64,000 nt of DNA from positions 5,415,865 through 5,479,864 of the forward strand of contig OY718806.1 in assembly GCA_963070105.1 (NCBI GenBank). The letters run 5' to 3'. The notes beneath the pieces were generated by a model that saw only the letters and a program-made list of their open reading frames with translations, made no database searches and was not told the origin of the DNA. The translations under genes and the position numbers were made by a program. The DNA is from Litomosoides sigmodontis. Taxonomy: Eukaryota; Nematoda; Chromadorea; Rhabditida; Onchocercidae. Below, one piece after another: positions 51,101 to 64,000 of the stretch (position 1 is its first letter; each line of letters opens with the position of its first letter).

Positions 51101-54100
51101 ATCGCATCGAGATCCAGAGAATCCAGGTTTGCACAGGCAAGCACCAGTTTCTTTGTCACAAATGCTCTCCTCCGTACCGGTTGCATCGCAATCGCAATCT
51201 GAAATGATTTTAGTTCAGCGCAAACGAGTATACTTTATCAACAATATTCGCAAATGCAGAATGAAAAAACTTACATTCACACATGGAGTTACCGAAATAT
51301 CCATCAGCGCAACTGTCGCACATCAGCCCAGCAAAATTGGTTTTGCACATGCACTGTGCTGTGCTTTCATTACAATTATTATGCAGCGATCCGAGTTTGT
51401 CGCATTTACAAGCTGACATTTCAAAACGTAGAATAAGTTAATCATACATAGAGTTTAAAAATAATTTACTTCAAATTAAAAAAAATAATGCAATTATGCA
51501 TGATTTTTTGCCATTTCCCATTTAGTTACAACTTACGAATGCAGCCGTCTGTGAGATTTGTATAACCCGGTGCGCACACCTGACATAGCTCTCCTCCATA
51601 ATTGCTTTTGCATGAGCAGCGTCCATGAACAGGCTAAAAAATTCCCGGTGTTTCTATAAGAAGCGGATTAAAGCAAATCCTTTAACATTTTCCCAGATCG
51701 GACCTGTGACCCCCTCCATTAACAATATTTATTTCATGTTTATTGAAAAGCTGATCATTATTACAGTAGTTAAAAGTGAATAGAAAAATTCCAGCAGAGC
51801 AATAGAGAAATAGTACCATGCAAGTATCATCCAAAGTGCCATTTACAGAACAATCACAAGGTTTGCATTCTGGAGGAGAGTAGTGACCAGGAGCACATAT
51901 GTCACAATTCACTCCAGCAAACTGAGGCTTACAAATGCACCGACCTGTTTCATCCTCACAATCCCCAGTGTGCTTTACTGGATCGCATACACAAGCTGCA
52001 ATTTTCACCACATTTAAATTTCCACTTTGCAATGAAAAAACTAATTTTAAGACGTTATTGAAAAAAAAACAGCTGTTGGGCCAATACTGGTCAAGCAGCT
52101 GCAAAAGAACGAATTTCACAAAATCTATTTTATGAGGTGCATTATTTAAGTTGTGCATTTTGGGATATTATATTATCATACATTACATATTCACTGTGTG
52201 TTACTTACGTTATTGATGATAACAACAAGGTAGCCAGAAGTGCATTTTACTATCGAAAAATGTGCTATTTTATTAGTATTAGTCATATCATTGCTTCGCA
52301 AGCAAAGAGTCTTGATTCCCAAGATACCAATGCAATCACACCTGTTCGAGGAGTACATTAGTCAAATTTTTAATACGATCAATAAGGCATCTACGTTACA
52401 AGGGATGGATGCTCAAGAAGTTGCGGAAAATCATTTCAACTAAAGTCAGCAGCAAACTGTAGCCTTAATACCGGACGACCTTTTAAAAATGATTTCATTT
52501 GGATTTCGAAAGTAAAGAATAACATATTTTGCTAACTAATATCAAAATTACCGAACTCATATTGACATTACTAAAAAGAAAAAAGAAGTTTATCAGTTGG
52601 AAGGAAAGATGAAAAGAAAAAGGAGTCTTTGACGAGCACCGAACACTGTCTTCTTCAACGACAACCAGTTGCTCCAAAAAGTATGAAGGCAGGATATACG
52701 CATGTGAAAGTGTGAGCTTAGAAAAACGTAGTTCGATATATCCTGGCCTACCATGACAGCACTCGAATATCAGTAAGATAAGTGATCTCATCACATGTCG
52801 CAGCTATTTTTAGTAAACATGAAATTTTAATTAGTTCGAAAAAGCAAAGTGAACTTACGTCGGCATACATCTGTTTCATTCCACCATTTCGTTCGTAACC
52901 GATAGTATCCAAATATGCACTTATTACAGTTTATGCCTTCTGTGTTATCCTATAATTTTGGTCGAAAAACAAGGCTTTAGAAGTAATTGTAATTGATTTA
53001 TCACCATAAGCATCGCCAAGTAATATGAAGGAATTCAAAGACAAAAAAAACAGGGATGAAGTGACAAACTCTGCAGTTCAAACAACGACCGCCACCATCG
53101 TAGTTTCCATGAATATCTAAGCTTGAATGCATCCTGTCAAGTTCTTCTTCGTAAACGCATTCCTCGCTATGTCCATGACAATTACACGCTGCAGTTATTG
53201 TAATTACAGATAATTGAATGAAACACCTTTAACTGTCACCACTACTTACTATCTTTCAAGTTAATAACTTAAGGATCCCCTGATCAAGGAAATTCGTAAA
53301 TATAGATCATTTATGGGTCTGCAATAACTTAAGAACTATTTTTACTTTCGACGTGGATAACTTTAACCAGAGTCAATGCTGCGACTATTACGTATTTGTT
53401 TAAACTTCAGCAATAAAGAAGTTGAGAAAATTACGTTCGCACACAAACTCAGCGCCTTCCTTGCTTCTTTGCCACATTTTTTGTTCGAATCCAGGACAGC
53501 AGTATTCACAATGATCCCCACAGGTATTATGTTCACACCTGCATTTGAATAACGTGAATAATAAATAATACATTATGAAGATAAACATTTGAGAAAAAAG
53601 CATCAACCAATACCATTAATAACTTCCATTTTTTCGTCTTATAAAGCGACATTTGGAGAAAAAATTTTTTGCTGTTTAAATATCATAGCCGCTTTTCGAA
53701 ATTCTGCCTGTTTTCTTCAATTAAGTTTCCACTTCTGATTTGTCCAAGCAGGAATGGAAAGTTAATTCACGTTCCATTTCAGTTCAACAATTTGAAGTCA
53801 AAACGAGAAATAGCGAAGAAACAAAAGACGCATACCTGCAGAGGAGTATATTGGAACGTCGAACATCAAGAATATCGCAAGTGTCTGCATGGCCATTACA
53901 AACACACCGGCCTCCCATGAAAATTTCTTTGATCGCATAGAAATACTGCAATGAGTCTCAGGCTCTTTCACAGAATCACTTTCCAGATTTCATAAGAATG
54001 GCTCATTCGGGTACATTACCGCTTGCTTATGTCTAATCATTTTCCAAAACTAACGCTTCATGATTAGTTCAAGTGAAACCTATCAGGACCTATTGCATCA

Positions 54101-55953
54101 AATAAGCCATTATGTGAATATTCTTCTCTTGGGTTCGTCTATATTTCCGAAGATTGAGCAACAAAGAGACTAACTCGTCGTGTGACAGTGGGATCTCGCC
54201 GGTTCACATCCATCAGATGGCCATGCAACGTTTTGGTACGTAGAAGCCGAAGTCGTACATTTGTTGCGCGAGTGAAGTTTTGAAGAACTTCAGAATGACT
54301 AAAGTTGTGCTTTCCCGGACGGTTCTCAAGTAAATTTATCATTATCTGGAAAATTTTCTTGTTCTTTCCGACTGCTATTATTTGAAATTCTAGAATATTT
54401 TAGATTTTTTAAGACAAAATTAAAAGTAAAATTGTGCAAAAGTAGAAGTTATCGTCGAATTCGTTAAATCAAATAGTCATAAATTAAATTATAGATATTC
54501 CTATTTAAGTTTTTAAAAGGAATCTTGCCTCTGCATTTTCCATGGGATGAATTCCAGAAAACTCATGGGTGCATATAACAGTATCATCTTCTAATATTGG
54601 TTGGAGCGTATGACGTCCGAATAACTGAAATTAAAATTTCCAAAATTTCGTCCCAAAAGTATAAATTTGTAATTGATCATAATACTGTTCAGCAAGATCG
54701 TATGAGAGAAAGCGACTAATGACAGCGTAAATTAAAACTGGACTGACTCGATCGCATTCAGCGGGCGTTTCAGCAAAATACTGCCAGGGCATATATGTTT
54801 CGCCTCCATCGATCGATCTTTCTAGCACCCACGATCCAGGTCGAGGACTGTTTGCCATTTGGATCCATACATAAGCTACATGAAACTCCTGAAAAATTCA
54901 CCACATGTAAAATTGTGTTATTTCAATTCTTTATTAATTTCTTTTCCATTAAATTCTCACAATTAATTATCAAAAACGACCTCCAGTAACCGTGGAACTT
55001 GAAGCATTTCATTTTAAGTTGTTGTAAATTACTAATTTGTTATTTGTTCAGATATTGGTCCACAAGCCACAATTTATCTCAATTTTCAGTATTTTTTCCA
55101 CTTACATTAGTAACGCGAGCGACATACCTGTTCCAAATTAATGCTAATGTTAACTTGATTGTACTGCATTCCGCGACTTAGTGGCGGACTCTGCCACCAG
55201 CTTGCTCTGCCATCAACCATATTTGTCGCTGGATGTGCAAATGAACTATTTGACTGACAAAAGTCACACATTTGTCCACCCTGAAAATAAAGCAATGTGT
55301 GAAGATGCTGTCCACTGCTCTCCATTTCAAGAAATTGTGAGGACAAACATTAATCACTGGACAATAATCGCTGCGAGAGCTATTAATGTAAAAAATATTT
55401 TAAAACTTGCCATTACTTTTAATTAATTTACTTCCTCATCAAGCCAATTAAAGCTATCGTTATGAAATGTTATCAAATATCTTTTATGTTGCTTAGAAGA
55501 AAATTTTACCTGGACAAAAGATTGTTTTTCCATTCTAAGCTCAGCAAAAACGGAAACTTCATCTTCTCCGGTACTGTACGAGTATTGATTTAAAGGAGTG
55601 TATTGACTTGACCCTGACAAGCACAAGTTTCTATAGAAATAATTTGTAATTAAGCAACCAACGAACCATTTTTACTTTCTTGTCCTGGCCATGTTTCTCA
55701 TTTTATTACTTTCCCAGTCTTAACATTATCTATTCATGAATAATCAATTAAGCAAGCAATAGAAGATAACAGATTAAAATTTACCAGCTATTTGACAAAA
55801 AATTTCCTTTATCGGTTGTCCATTAACCTCACCACATGTTGAGGATGCTTCAATCTTCCTGTCAAGTGCTAGATTCGTATACGGTGGTACCAGTACTTGT
55901 CCCCAAATGAAACCCGTCCTTACTGCTACAATAAGCAGAAGTTCTGGTAACAT
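33198..55953 (-). CDS. epi-1: Laminin alpha chain, alpha3/alpha5 type (EPI-1 orthologue)
   Basis: A complete multi-exon laminin alpha chain, a core basement-membrane protein that trimerises with beta and gamma chains and binds integrin and dystroglycan through LG domains. The signal peptide begins [18 protein letters not shown] at 55953. Domains in order are LN, about eleven LE repeats, a large alpha5-like domain IV, about six LE repeats, an L4 (IVa) domain, about six LE repeats, a long coiled coil, and LG1-5. The block [12 protein letters not shown] followed by [19 protein letters not shown], and [16 protein letters not shown] before L4, match vertebrate alpha5 and Drosophila LanA closely, so this is the EPI-1 rather than the LAM-3 class. 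The last exon (33322-33198) is short and encodes [12 protein letters not shown]...NSCPVN; without it LG5 would lack its closing Cys pair. Two introns use GC donors (54528 and the one just below 50116). The alternative start six bases upstream (TTG) is unlikely. Confidence 0.95.
34836..34877. repeat. Perfect 21-base tandem duplication in a laminin intron
   Basis: Two adjacent identical copies of TGCAAGGTGCTTAGGATACT plus T, followed by CGC. This looks like a recent local duplication in non-coding sequence. Confidence 0.9.
36240..36490 (-). other. Laminin alpha: linker between LG3 and LG4
   Basis: An exon reading [20 protein letters not shown], then a Ser/Thr/Pro-rich stretch ([20 protein letters not shown]) and [16 protein letters not shown]. 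It closes LG3 with one Cys and forms a flexible, probably O-glycosylated hinge before LG4. Its sequence is poorly conserved in the family. Confidence 0.75.
36600..39660 (-). other. Laminin alpha: LG1-LG3 domains
   Basis: LG1 begins [19 protein letters not shown] and includes [12 protein letters not shown] and [14 protein letters not shown]2 begins [15 protein letters not shown], with [24 protein letters not shown] and [12 protein letters not shown]. It closes with [18 protein letters not shown] and [13 protein letters not shown]3 includes [35 protein letters not shown] and [20 protein letters not shown]. In known laminins LG1-3 carry the integrin-binding site. Confidence 0.88.
39660..42930 (-). 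other. Laminin alpha: coiled-coil (domains I/II)
   Basis: Exons encode Cys-poor helical sequence with heptad-like spacing, for example [80 protein letters not shown] and [34 protein letters not shown] motif with two Cys opens the region, as expected for the inter-chain disulphides at the start of the laminin coiled coil. This part assembles with beta and gamma chains. Confidence 0.9.
43030..44870 (-). other. Laminin alpha: third LE repeat block
   Basis: Repeats include [86 protein letters not shown] and [20 protein letters not shown]. The last one ends [16 protein letters not shown] just before the coiled coil. Confidence 0.9.
44900..45780 (-). other. Laminin alpha: L4 (domain IVa) module
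   Basis: Starts after the split LE repeat with [18 protein letters not shown], continues [35 protein letters not shown] and [20 protein letters not shown], and ends [13 protein letters not shown], which is the second half of the split LE. These are standard laminin B (L4) motifs. Confidence 0.9.
45790..46690 (-). other. Laminin alpha: second LE repeat block
   Basis: Repeats read [13 protein letters not shown]...[31 protein letters not shown]...[36 protein letters not shown]...GGRKCDKC and [13 protein letters not shown]. The block ends in a split repeat, [16 protein letters not shown], into which the L4 domain is inserted, as in other laminin alpha chains. Confidence 0.9.
46690..49950 (-). 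other. Laminin alpha: alpha3/alpha5-type domain IV
   Basis: A globular region with few Cys, starting [10 protein letters not shown], then [29 protein letters not shown] (about 49120), [32 protein letters not shown] (about 48560), [20 protein letters not shown] (about 48110), [19 protein letters not shown] (about 47970), [17 protein letters not shown] (about 47660) and [17 protein letters not shown] (about 47400). The order and motifs follow vertebrate alpha5 domain IV, which is the strongest evidence for the EPI-1 class. Confidence 0.88.
49950..53890 (-). other. Laminin alpha: first LE (EGF-like) repeat block
   Basis: About eleven laminin-type EGF repeats, each with eight Cys. Examples are [10 protein letters not shown] (53188), [12 protein letters not shown] (51995), [13 protein letters not shown] (51412), [13 protein letters not shown] (about 51190), [13 protein letters not shown] (about 50960), [15 protein letters not shown] (about 50450) and a terminal partial repeat [14 protein letters not shown] (about 49980). 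They form a rigid rod between LN and domain IV. An intron of about 860 bases (51996-52858) splits repeats 2 and 3. Confidence 0.9.
53890..55953 (-). other. Laminin alpha: signal peptide and LN (N-terminal) domain
   Basis: Exons 55953-55785, 55613-55510, 55280-55128, 54888-54748, 54624-54529, 54345-54175 and the first half of 53945-53836. Key LN motifs are [26 protein letters not shown], the near-invariant [33 protein letters not shown] and [20 protein letters not shown] domains drive laminin polymerisation into sheets. All exon phases agree. The 54529 junction uses AG|GCAAGA as donor. Confidence 0.93.
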
Positions 55954-58945
55954 CGCCAATTTGTCTACAGCTTAATTGAAGTTTATAAATTGCTCAAACA
56001 TTTAGCACGAACTAGTCAGCTATAAATTGCGACAGCTTCCAAATGATGAATAGACATCCAGAAACATCTAAAGTGCAATTTCAGAAGAACCTATACAATT
56101 TTTACTGCGCTAATGACAACTAATGCTGATAAGGGTTTTATATCAAGCTTTCGAAGAGAGAAATTTTCTTTCCAAATAACAGTGGATGGAGCCCAGCAGG
56201 AATAACGCATATGGTTTAGTAAGGTGTTAGAAAACATGTTAGGTACAAATCGGATCAGACGACGTGAAGACAGAAGGGTCAAAAATATTTAGCAAAAAAG
56301 TCTGCAATTTAAATAAGCTCGATTGGGAGCAAATGTTGTCTAAAGTTTAAAATATTGATTGAAAAGAATCTGCGAATTTACATGTTGGTTCATGTAGAGG
56401 AAATTTAAAATTTTACATGCAATTAGTTTACTTTTCTTCTCTAATTTAGCAAGCAGTAGAGAAATAATAGCCAAATATTTGAAAAATGAAATCTTTAAGG
56501 TCACACCTAAAAGAAAGTTTCGGATGAAAGGGATGCTGAAATTGAAGAAACTTTGCAATAAATTTCAGTGAAAATGATTTCTACATGCAAAAGGAGCAAA
56601 GATCGCCAATTTTCTCCTAACATTTCAGCGCAATCAAATCGCAGCTCTATCTATTATCACTACTACGATTTAATTTTCTTACAGTGGCGGCATTTTCACT
56701 GCTCGAAACAAAGAGACGGCGGTTTATCGGAAGTGTTACCGTTAAGAAACACTTGAAGAAATTCTTATCTTCTTGATTATTTCACACAGATATTTGCTAG
56801 ATACTCGTCATATGCATGTTATCACTTATCTCCATTTTCTATGCTAAATACCCTTACAGTGACACAACAAAAATCCTTTCACAATTGGTTAACGGTTTTA
56901 TAATTTTAAATTGAAATGAATCATTCATTCTTTGCTGGTGTGCAGAAGTTTCTTACTTCATTTTTGTATATGTGTTGTCGAGAAGTTATAAAAAAAAATC
57001 GGATATTGAATGATAATGAATAACATTCATTAATTGTAGTTGCATAAAGATAAGCAGAATGATTAATGAATTGGTTTAAAAAAAGACATGCAAAATTTAT
57101 TGCAAAGAGAAAGTGTGGGGGATTGAAATTTTTATCACAGAGCAAATTATGAAGTGTAAGGGGAAGAAGTGTTTAGAAAAGAATATGTTACAGATGGTTC
57201 CTATGCGAGCTGTCCTTTTCAATTTGCCAAATTAAGCTTTTCTTAAAAATTTCCTCCTACTACACCATTTCTATTATACAATATCTCTGCTTTCAAAAAA
57301 TCCAATATCATGCTGCGGACAAATCAATGTTTGCCAATTTCCTAGCTCTCGTATTCATATCTCTTACATTCTGCGATTACCTCCACAATTTACATTTTGC
57401 ATATTTAGAAATCACAATCAACAAAAATTTTCTTTTTTTAAAATTTTTCGCTGTAGAATTGGCAAATTAATAATTAAATTGAACTCAATTAAACCATTTA
57501 AATTCACAATTAAAAACAAAATAAATTTGAAGGAAATGACAATAGCATAATACAGACAACAAAATTAGCATGGTCAAGAGAAAAGCAACATTCGCTGCAT
57601 AAAATTTTCGATCAGTTCTACAATTTATGCAAAAAAAAGTTTTGTGCTTACTTTCACAAAACTTTTTTTTCAGAAAAATGAAGACTTTTGAAATTTGCAA
57701 AAGTAGTGTAAATTCGAGAAAGGGGATTGAAATCATTCGCCTCATTAAAAAATCAAGCGATAGAGAGGCGGAAATTGTGACAATGAATGGATGGATTGAT
57801 TACTAGAAGGAAAGGACAGTTGATTACAGCACATCCGAAACAGATGAGAGAGTGAGTGACCGAGCAACAGCTGAGGTCGAACGCACTGGTCCACTTGCAC
57901 ACATACCACTTTGATAAACACACCGTTAACAGGCACCACACAGCGACAATAATGCTACAAATCTCCGTGCTCAGGCCCATACTAAATAGCGTAGCATAGC
58001 TGACATACTGCACATACCGCTCCGAGTAAGCTATGGGTATGGATGATTTATATATCTACTGTGCCATACAGCTAATCATCCTACAGCAATTGGTCACTCA
58101 GTACCAAAAGTCGAAATTGGAAGGAGCATCCGTATACAGTAGCAGTCAGTTAACAGTTGAGGCAAACGATGGTCAGGGTCGATCTAGACCGTCCTAGAGC
58201 ATATGCTACTTACCTTTTCTAGAGTTAGAACTTGTCTGAACGACGATACATTAATCAGTGAAACCAAAGTTGAACACATGAGCCGAACATTAACTTTCCA
58301 TCCCTTTTACGAGCTGCTAACAGTCACAACAACGAAAACTGTTGTTTACGTAACCCACGAAAAAACTTTTAGTAAGAGTAAGAAACAGTTAAAACGTCAG
58401 GCATTAAAACGTATTGGCAGTAAATTGGGTGAGATAGCTGATTGCACTGTTAACAAGCAGAAAATTTGCCTTTAAGTAGGAGGAATGAAGTGAAATGTGA
58501 TAGGGTGATGATCGGAAGCTAAATTTTTGTTTATAGCAGTGATAGGATGAAGGTACTGTAAAAAAACGAATCATCAAAGGTATGCACCGATCGGGCTATT
58601 TATTATGGCTTTCCAACGTTTTATTGGAAGTTTACACATGAATATATTAAATATGTTTACATTTTGTAGGAAGGAGTTAACTCTGCGTACCACTGTACTC
58701 GTTTTGGCTTTGGAAAAATCAAAAAAATATTTGATCATTTAGCTAGGATTACAAATTTGTAGCAAGCAGTTCCCATTAAAACACTCAGATCGGAAGATTT
58801 GACAAGAAATAAAACTGTTCCTTAGGCGCTCCCCAATTTAAATTGCACGGTCAGAAATAATTTAAACTGTTTTGCCCGGTCAGAAATCTCCTGCAAGAAT
58901 CAACTTCATTTTTGCAGAAGGAAGGTTTGCATTCAAAGACTGACC

Positions 58946-59173
58946 TTACATAAAATATAATTTCGTGTAGAAGTTTGTGCTTTGCTTGTATAAATATTCT
59001 AAAGCATTTTTTTCAGTCTCCAGGGAGATACAGTCAATACTTTCATCTCTATTGGCTTTATCTGGATCACCTGTTTCTTCCAGTCTCCGCCTTGAGGCAT
59101 TTCTCCTGACCTTGAAAGCGTCCGAAACCCACCTGCTCGACACTCGCTTAGAAACGTAATTATTACTATCCAC
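58946..59173 (-). CDS. Doubtful ORF with coding-like composition, unrecognised
   Basis: The frame reads SKRVSSRWVSDAFKVRRNAS, then RRRLEETGDPDKANRDESID and SLETEKNALEYLYKQSTNFY, to a stop at the left end. The charged, low-hydrophobic composition looks more like real protein than the neighbouring frames. There is no signal peptide and no family that I recognise. An upstream ATG in another frame (MKSISKVRNFFVKMEWIVI from 59217) followed by a GTAAGA-like donor could be a partner exon. It may be a terminal exon, a relic, or chance. Confidence 0.25.
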   Translation of the reverse strand: MDSNNYVSKRVSSRWVSDAFKVRRNASRRRLEETGDPDKANRDESIDCISLETEKNALEYLYKQSTNFYTKLYFM

Positions 59174-59271
59174 TCCATCTTCACAAAAAAATTTCTTACT
59201 TTAGAAATACTCTTCATGAATATATGACGACACTAAAAATTCCTCCATTATACGATTTGAATTGATCACCC

Positions 59272-59335
59272 ACAAGAGAGGATTCGAATTCGAGACCTTA
59301 GCGGTTCATATCTCTTACTGAGTCCCCTCCAAAAC
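59272..59335 (-). pseudogene. Possible tRNA-like relic (A- and B-box resemblance)
   Basis: On the minus strand, GGACTCAGTAAGAG resembles a D-arm/A box and, about 30 bases later, GAATTCGAATCCTC resembles a T-loop/B box (TTCGAAT). The T-stem does not pair and the acceptor stem is not evident, so it is not a working tRNA. It could be a decayed tRNA, a tRNA-derived SINE head, or coincidence. Confidence 0.25.
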
Positions 59336-60746
59336 TTTTTATACTGTACTAAGAATTCCATACTTTGTTTGAAAACAAGATCCCCATTCATATTTTACGA
59401 TTTAGGCAAAAACATCAACTAAAAGAGTTGATGATGGAATTACGACCTTGCATTTAATGATTGAAGCTTCTGGAACGAAAATTGCATAACTGGTGAAGAA
59501 ATGAACAAGTACACTTTTCATACTTTATTACATTAGAAATAAAAGTCAACAACGGTCACGATAAATTGAAAATACAAAAAAGAGGCCTACGTTGAAATTC
59601 CAAACTGAGACGACAAATTTGAGATATATAACTGAATGTTATTAACCAACATCGTTTCATTGTAGCATACAAGAGAATCCCAAAGCTTCCAGCAAAACAT
59701 TTCACTGTTACAAGATTTAACTAATAACCACCTAGCAATACATTACTTAGCGAACAATCAACAAAAACTTTCCATCCTGCTAAATACTCTCCTCTGTTTA
59801 ATAATAGTTGGCTAATTCACCAAAACTAATTGAACATAAAAATTTTTCTATTGCTTATGATAATTAGTTCCGGAAGTTTCCTCAGTAATAATGCAAACCA
59901 GAAGTGAAAACCACCCAGCTCCGTTCGACGTAATGGAGATCAGGCCATCGTCCCAAAGTTAGGTTAAATCAAAAATGCTTCGATAACTCTGAATTACATC
60001 ATCCATGGAAGATTCCGGAAGAAAACTTTTACGACAAACACTGTTACATATAATAATCTCACCAATTACTTTATTCACAAAGAGCTTAAAATCGAGTGTA
60101 CCTCAAATTCCCTACTGAAAAATCCTCAATACTTCCCATAATACCCCGATAGTTTTGTACATAATTACCAAAGTATTCAGCACTCATATCACAAAACTGT
60201 GAACTAATTTCTAATCAATAAAACTCAGCCTTTCAGCACAGTATGAATTCTAATCGTAATATACAATTCAAATACCATCAGTGGAACTACTACAATGATT
60301 CACTCCATAAAAAGCGAGAAAACAATGCACGCAACGTTCACGAACATTTTTCTGAATTTGCTTTATATAAAAAAATTTAAGAAAATCATATTTTTAGTAA
60401 GCTATGTAAATGTGAATTCTAGACTCGCTTTCTTCCACTAAAAAACAGCTTCCAATAACAAATTAAACGGTAACATTTCACAGCATTACAAACAGAATTA
60501 AAAAAAAACCATTTCTACAGAGCAAATGAAGTTCAATATAATAAATTATACGAGTAATAGTAATCACACATGCTCACTAGCAAAATCAACCAGCTTTGCT
60601 CTATATGATAATGTTTAGATTATGGGATCGCTGACAACGAAAAAAAAAAATAAGAAACATTTAATCGCAGCAGTAACCGCTGTCATGGGCCTTACTAAAC
60701 AAACTGAGCGGGCAAAACTTAATCTTCCACAATTAACAATAAAATA

Positions 60747-63621
<2,875 letters not shown>

Positions 63622-64000
63622 CTGAAACAGAACAAATGAACAAAATACATTCAAATCGTTCAGACTTCTCCAGTCAAGTTAATTACTTTGCAAAATAAAA
63701 AGTAAAACTTTAGAAATCTCGCCGATGTAATTTCTTTGGTCAGTTTTGCAATGGAGCAATTCTTGGAAAAAAGTCCATATATGTGGACACTCAGTACGGG
63801 CATACTAAAAATTTCATAAGAGAAAAGGGACGATGAAGAAAGCTATATTAATGACAACAAACTGAATCGGCTTCGAATTTTTATATTCGTGTCACAATTG
63901 CATATTAGGATGAACAACATTATTTCTTACTTTAAAAGCACTATTTTAAAGTCAAATAACGGCTGGGAACTTCACATAGTGTCACCTTTTTGAATGAGTT
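63622..64000. other. First intron region of Sec61 alpha, up to the window edge
   Basis: I find no ATG followed by a correctly phased donor on the minus strand, so this is read as intron sequence, with the first exon beyond the right edge. Confidence 0.6.

Larger units (their letters stand above)
55954..60746. other. Interval upstream of laminin and downstream of Sec61 alpha
   Basis: No recognised gene. The left part must hold the laminin promoter. A strong minus-strand donor (AAAAG|GTAAGTAG at about 58214) could belong to a non-coding first exon of laminin. A weak plus-strand frame (58203-58475) covers the same DNA. A possible minus-strand exon lies at 58946-59173 and a tRNA-like relic at about 59272-59335. 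The right part should include the Sec61 alpha 3' UTR. Confidence 0.5.

Noticed and set aside
56091..58013. Several short minus-strand frames upstream of laminin
   Set aside because: All under 90 codons, Cys/Leu/Ile-rich, without domains or splice support.

Overview
This window reads as nuclear DNA from a nematode, most likely a spirurid/filarial-type species. It is AT-rich. Its genes have many short exons, introns of roughly 90-500 bases, TTTTCAG-like acceptors and several GC-AG introns. The gene set is typical of metazoans with clear nematode flavour: an invertebrate troponin T, a ZIG-type two-Ig secreted protein, an RSD-3/epsinR-like ENTH protein, an EPI-1-type laminin alpha chain and Sec61 alpha. 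The species call is inference; the gene identities rest on translated exons that I joined by hand with matching splice phases.

Layout, left to right. (1) 3-2826 +: a large, mostly disordered orphan protein whose 5' end may lie outside the window. (2) 3077-5625 +: troponin T in eight exons, with a possible in-frame cassette exon in one intron. (3) 5626-10508: no convincing gene. (4) 10509-12311 -: secreted two-Ig protein of the ZIG type. (5) 12330-18692: gene-poor, with a very long AAT microsatellite and one weak two-exon candidate (14508-14752 +). (6) 18693-23660 -: ENTH-domain clathrin adaptor in eleven exons. (7) 23661-29975: gene-poor, with TA and CA repeats and a good candidate for a new 77-residue, three-exon gene (28293-28826 +). 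(8) 29976-32065 +: arrestin-domain protein in seven exons. (9) 33198-55953 -: a complete laminin alpha chain of the alpha3/alpha5 (EPI-1) type, from signal peptide to LG5, which fills a third of the window. (10) 55954-60746: upstream region of the laminin gene, with a weak ORF and a tRNA-like relic. (11) 60747-63621 -: Sec61 alpha, complete except for its first few codons, which must lie in an exon beyond the right edge.

The genes do not form a pathway. Loose themes are muscle and basement membrane (troponin T, laminin), membrane traffic and secretion (ENTH adaptor, arrestin-domain protein, Sec61 alpha), and cell-surface or neuronal maintenance (ZIG). Genes 1 and 2 lie head to tail about 250 bases apart, so an operon or trans-splicing arrangement is possible but unproven. 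The arrestin-domain and laminin genes converge with about 1.1 kb between their stop codons.

I found no mobile element with recognisable coding capacity, no CRISPR array and no rRNA. No dramatic new system is visible. The most useful new items are the small spliced gene at 28293, the troponin T cassette exon, the confirmed GC-AG introns, and the unusual repeats (420-base AAT tract, TA-cored palindrome).
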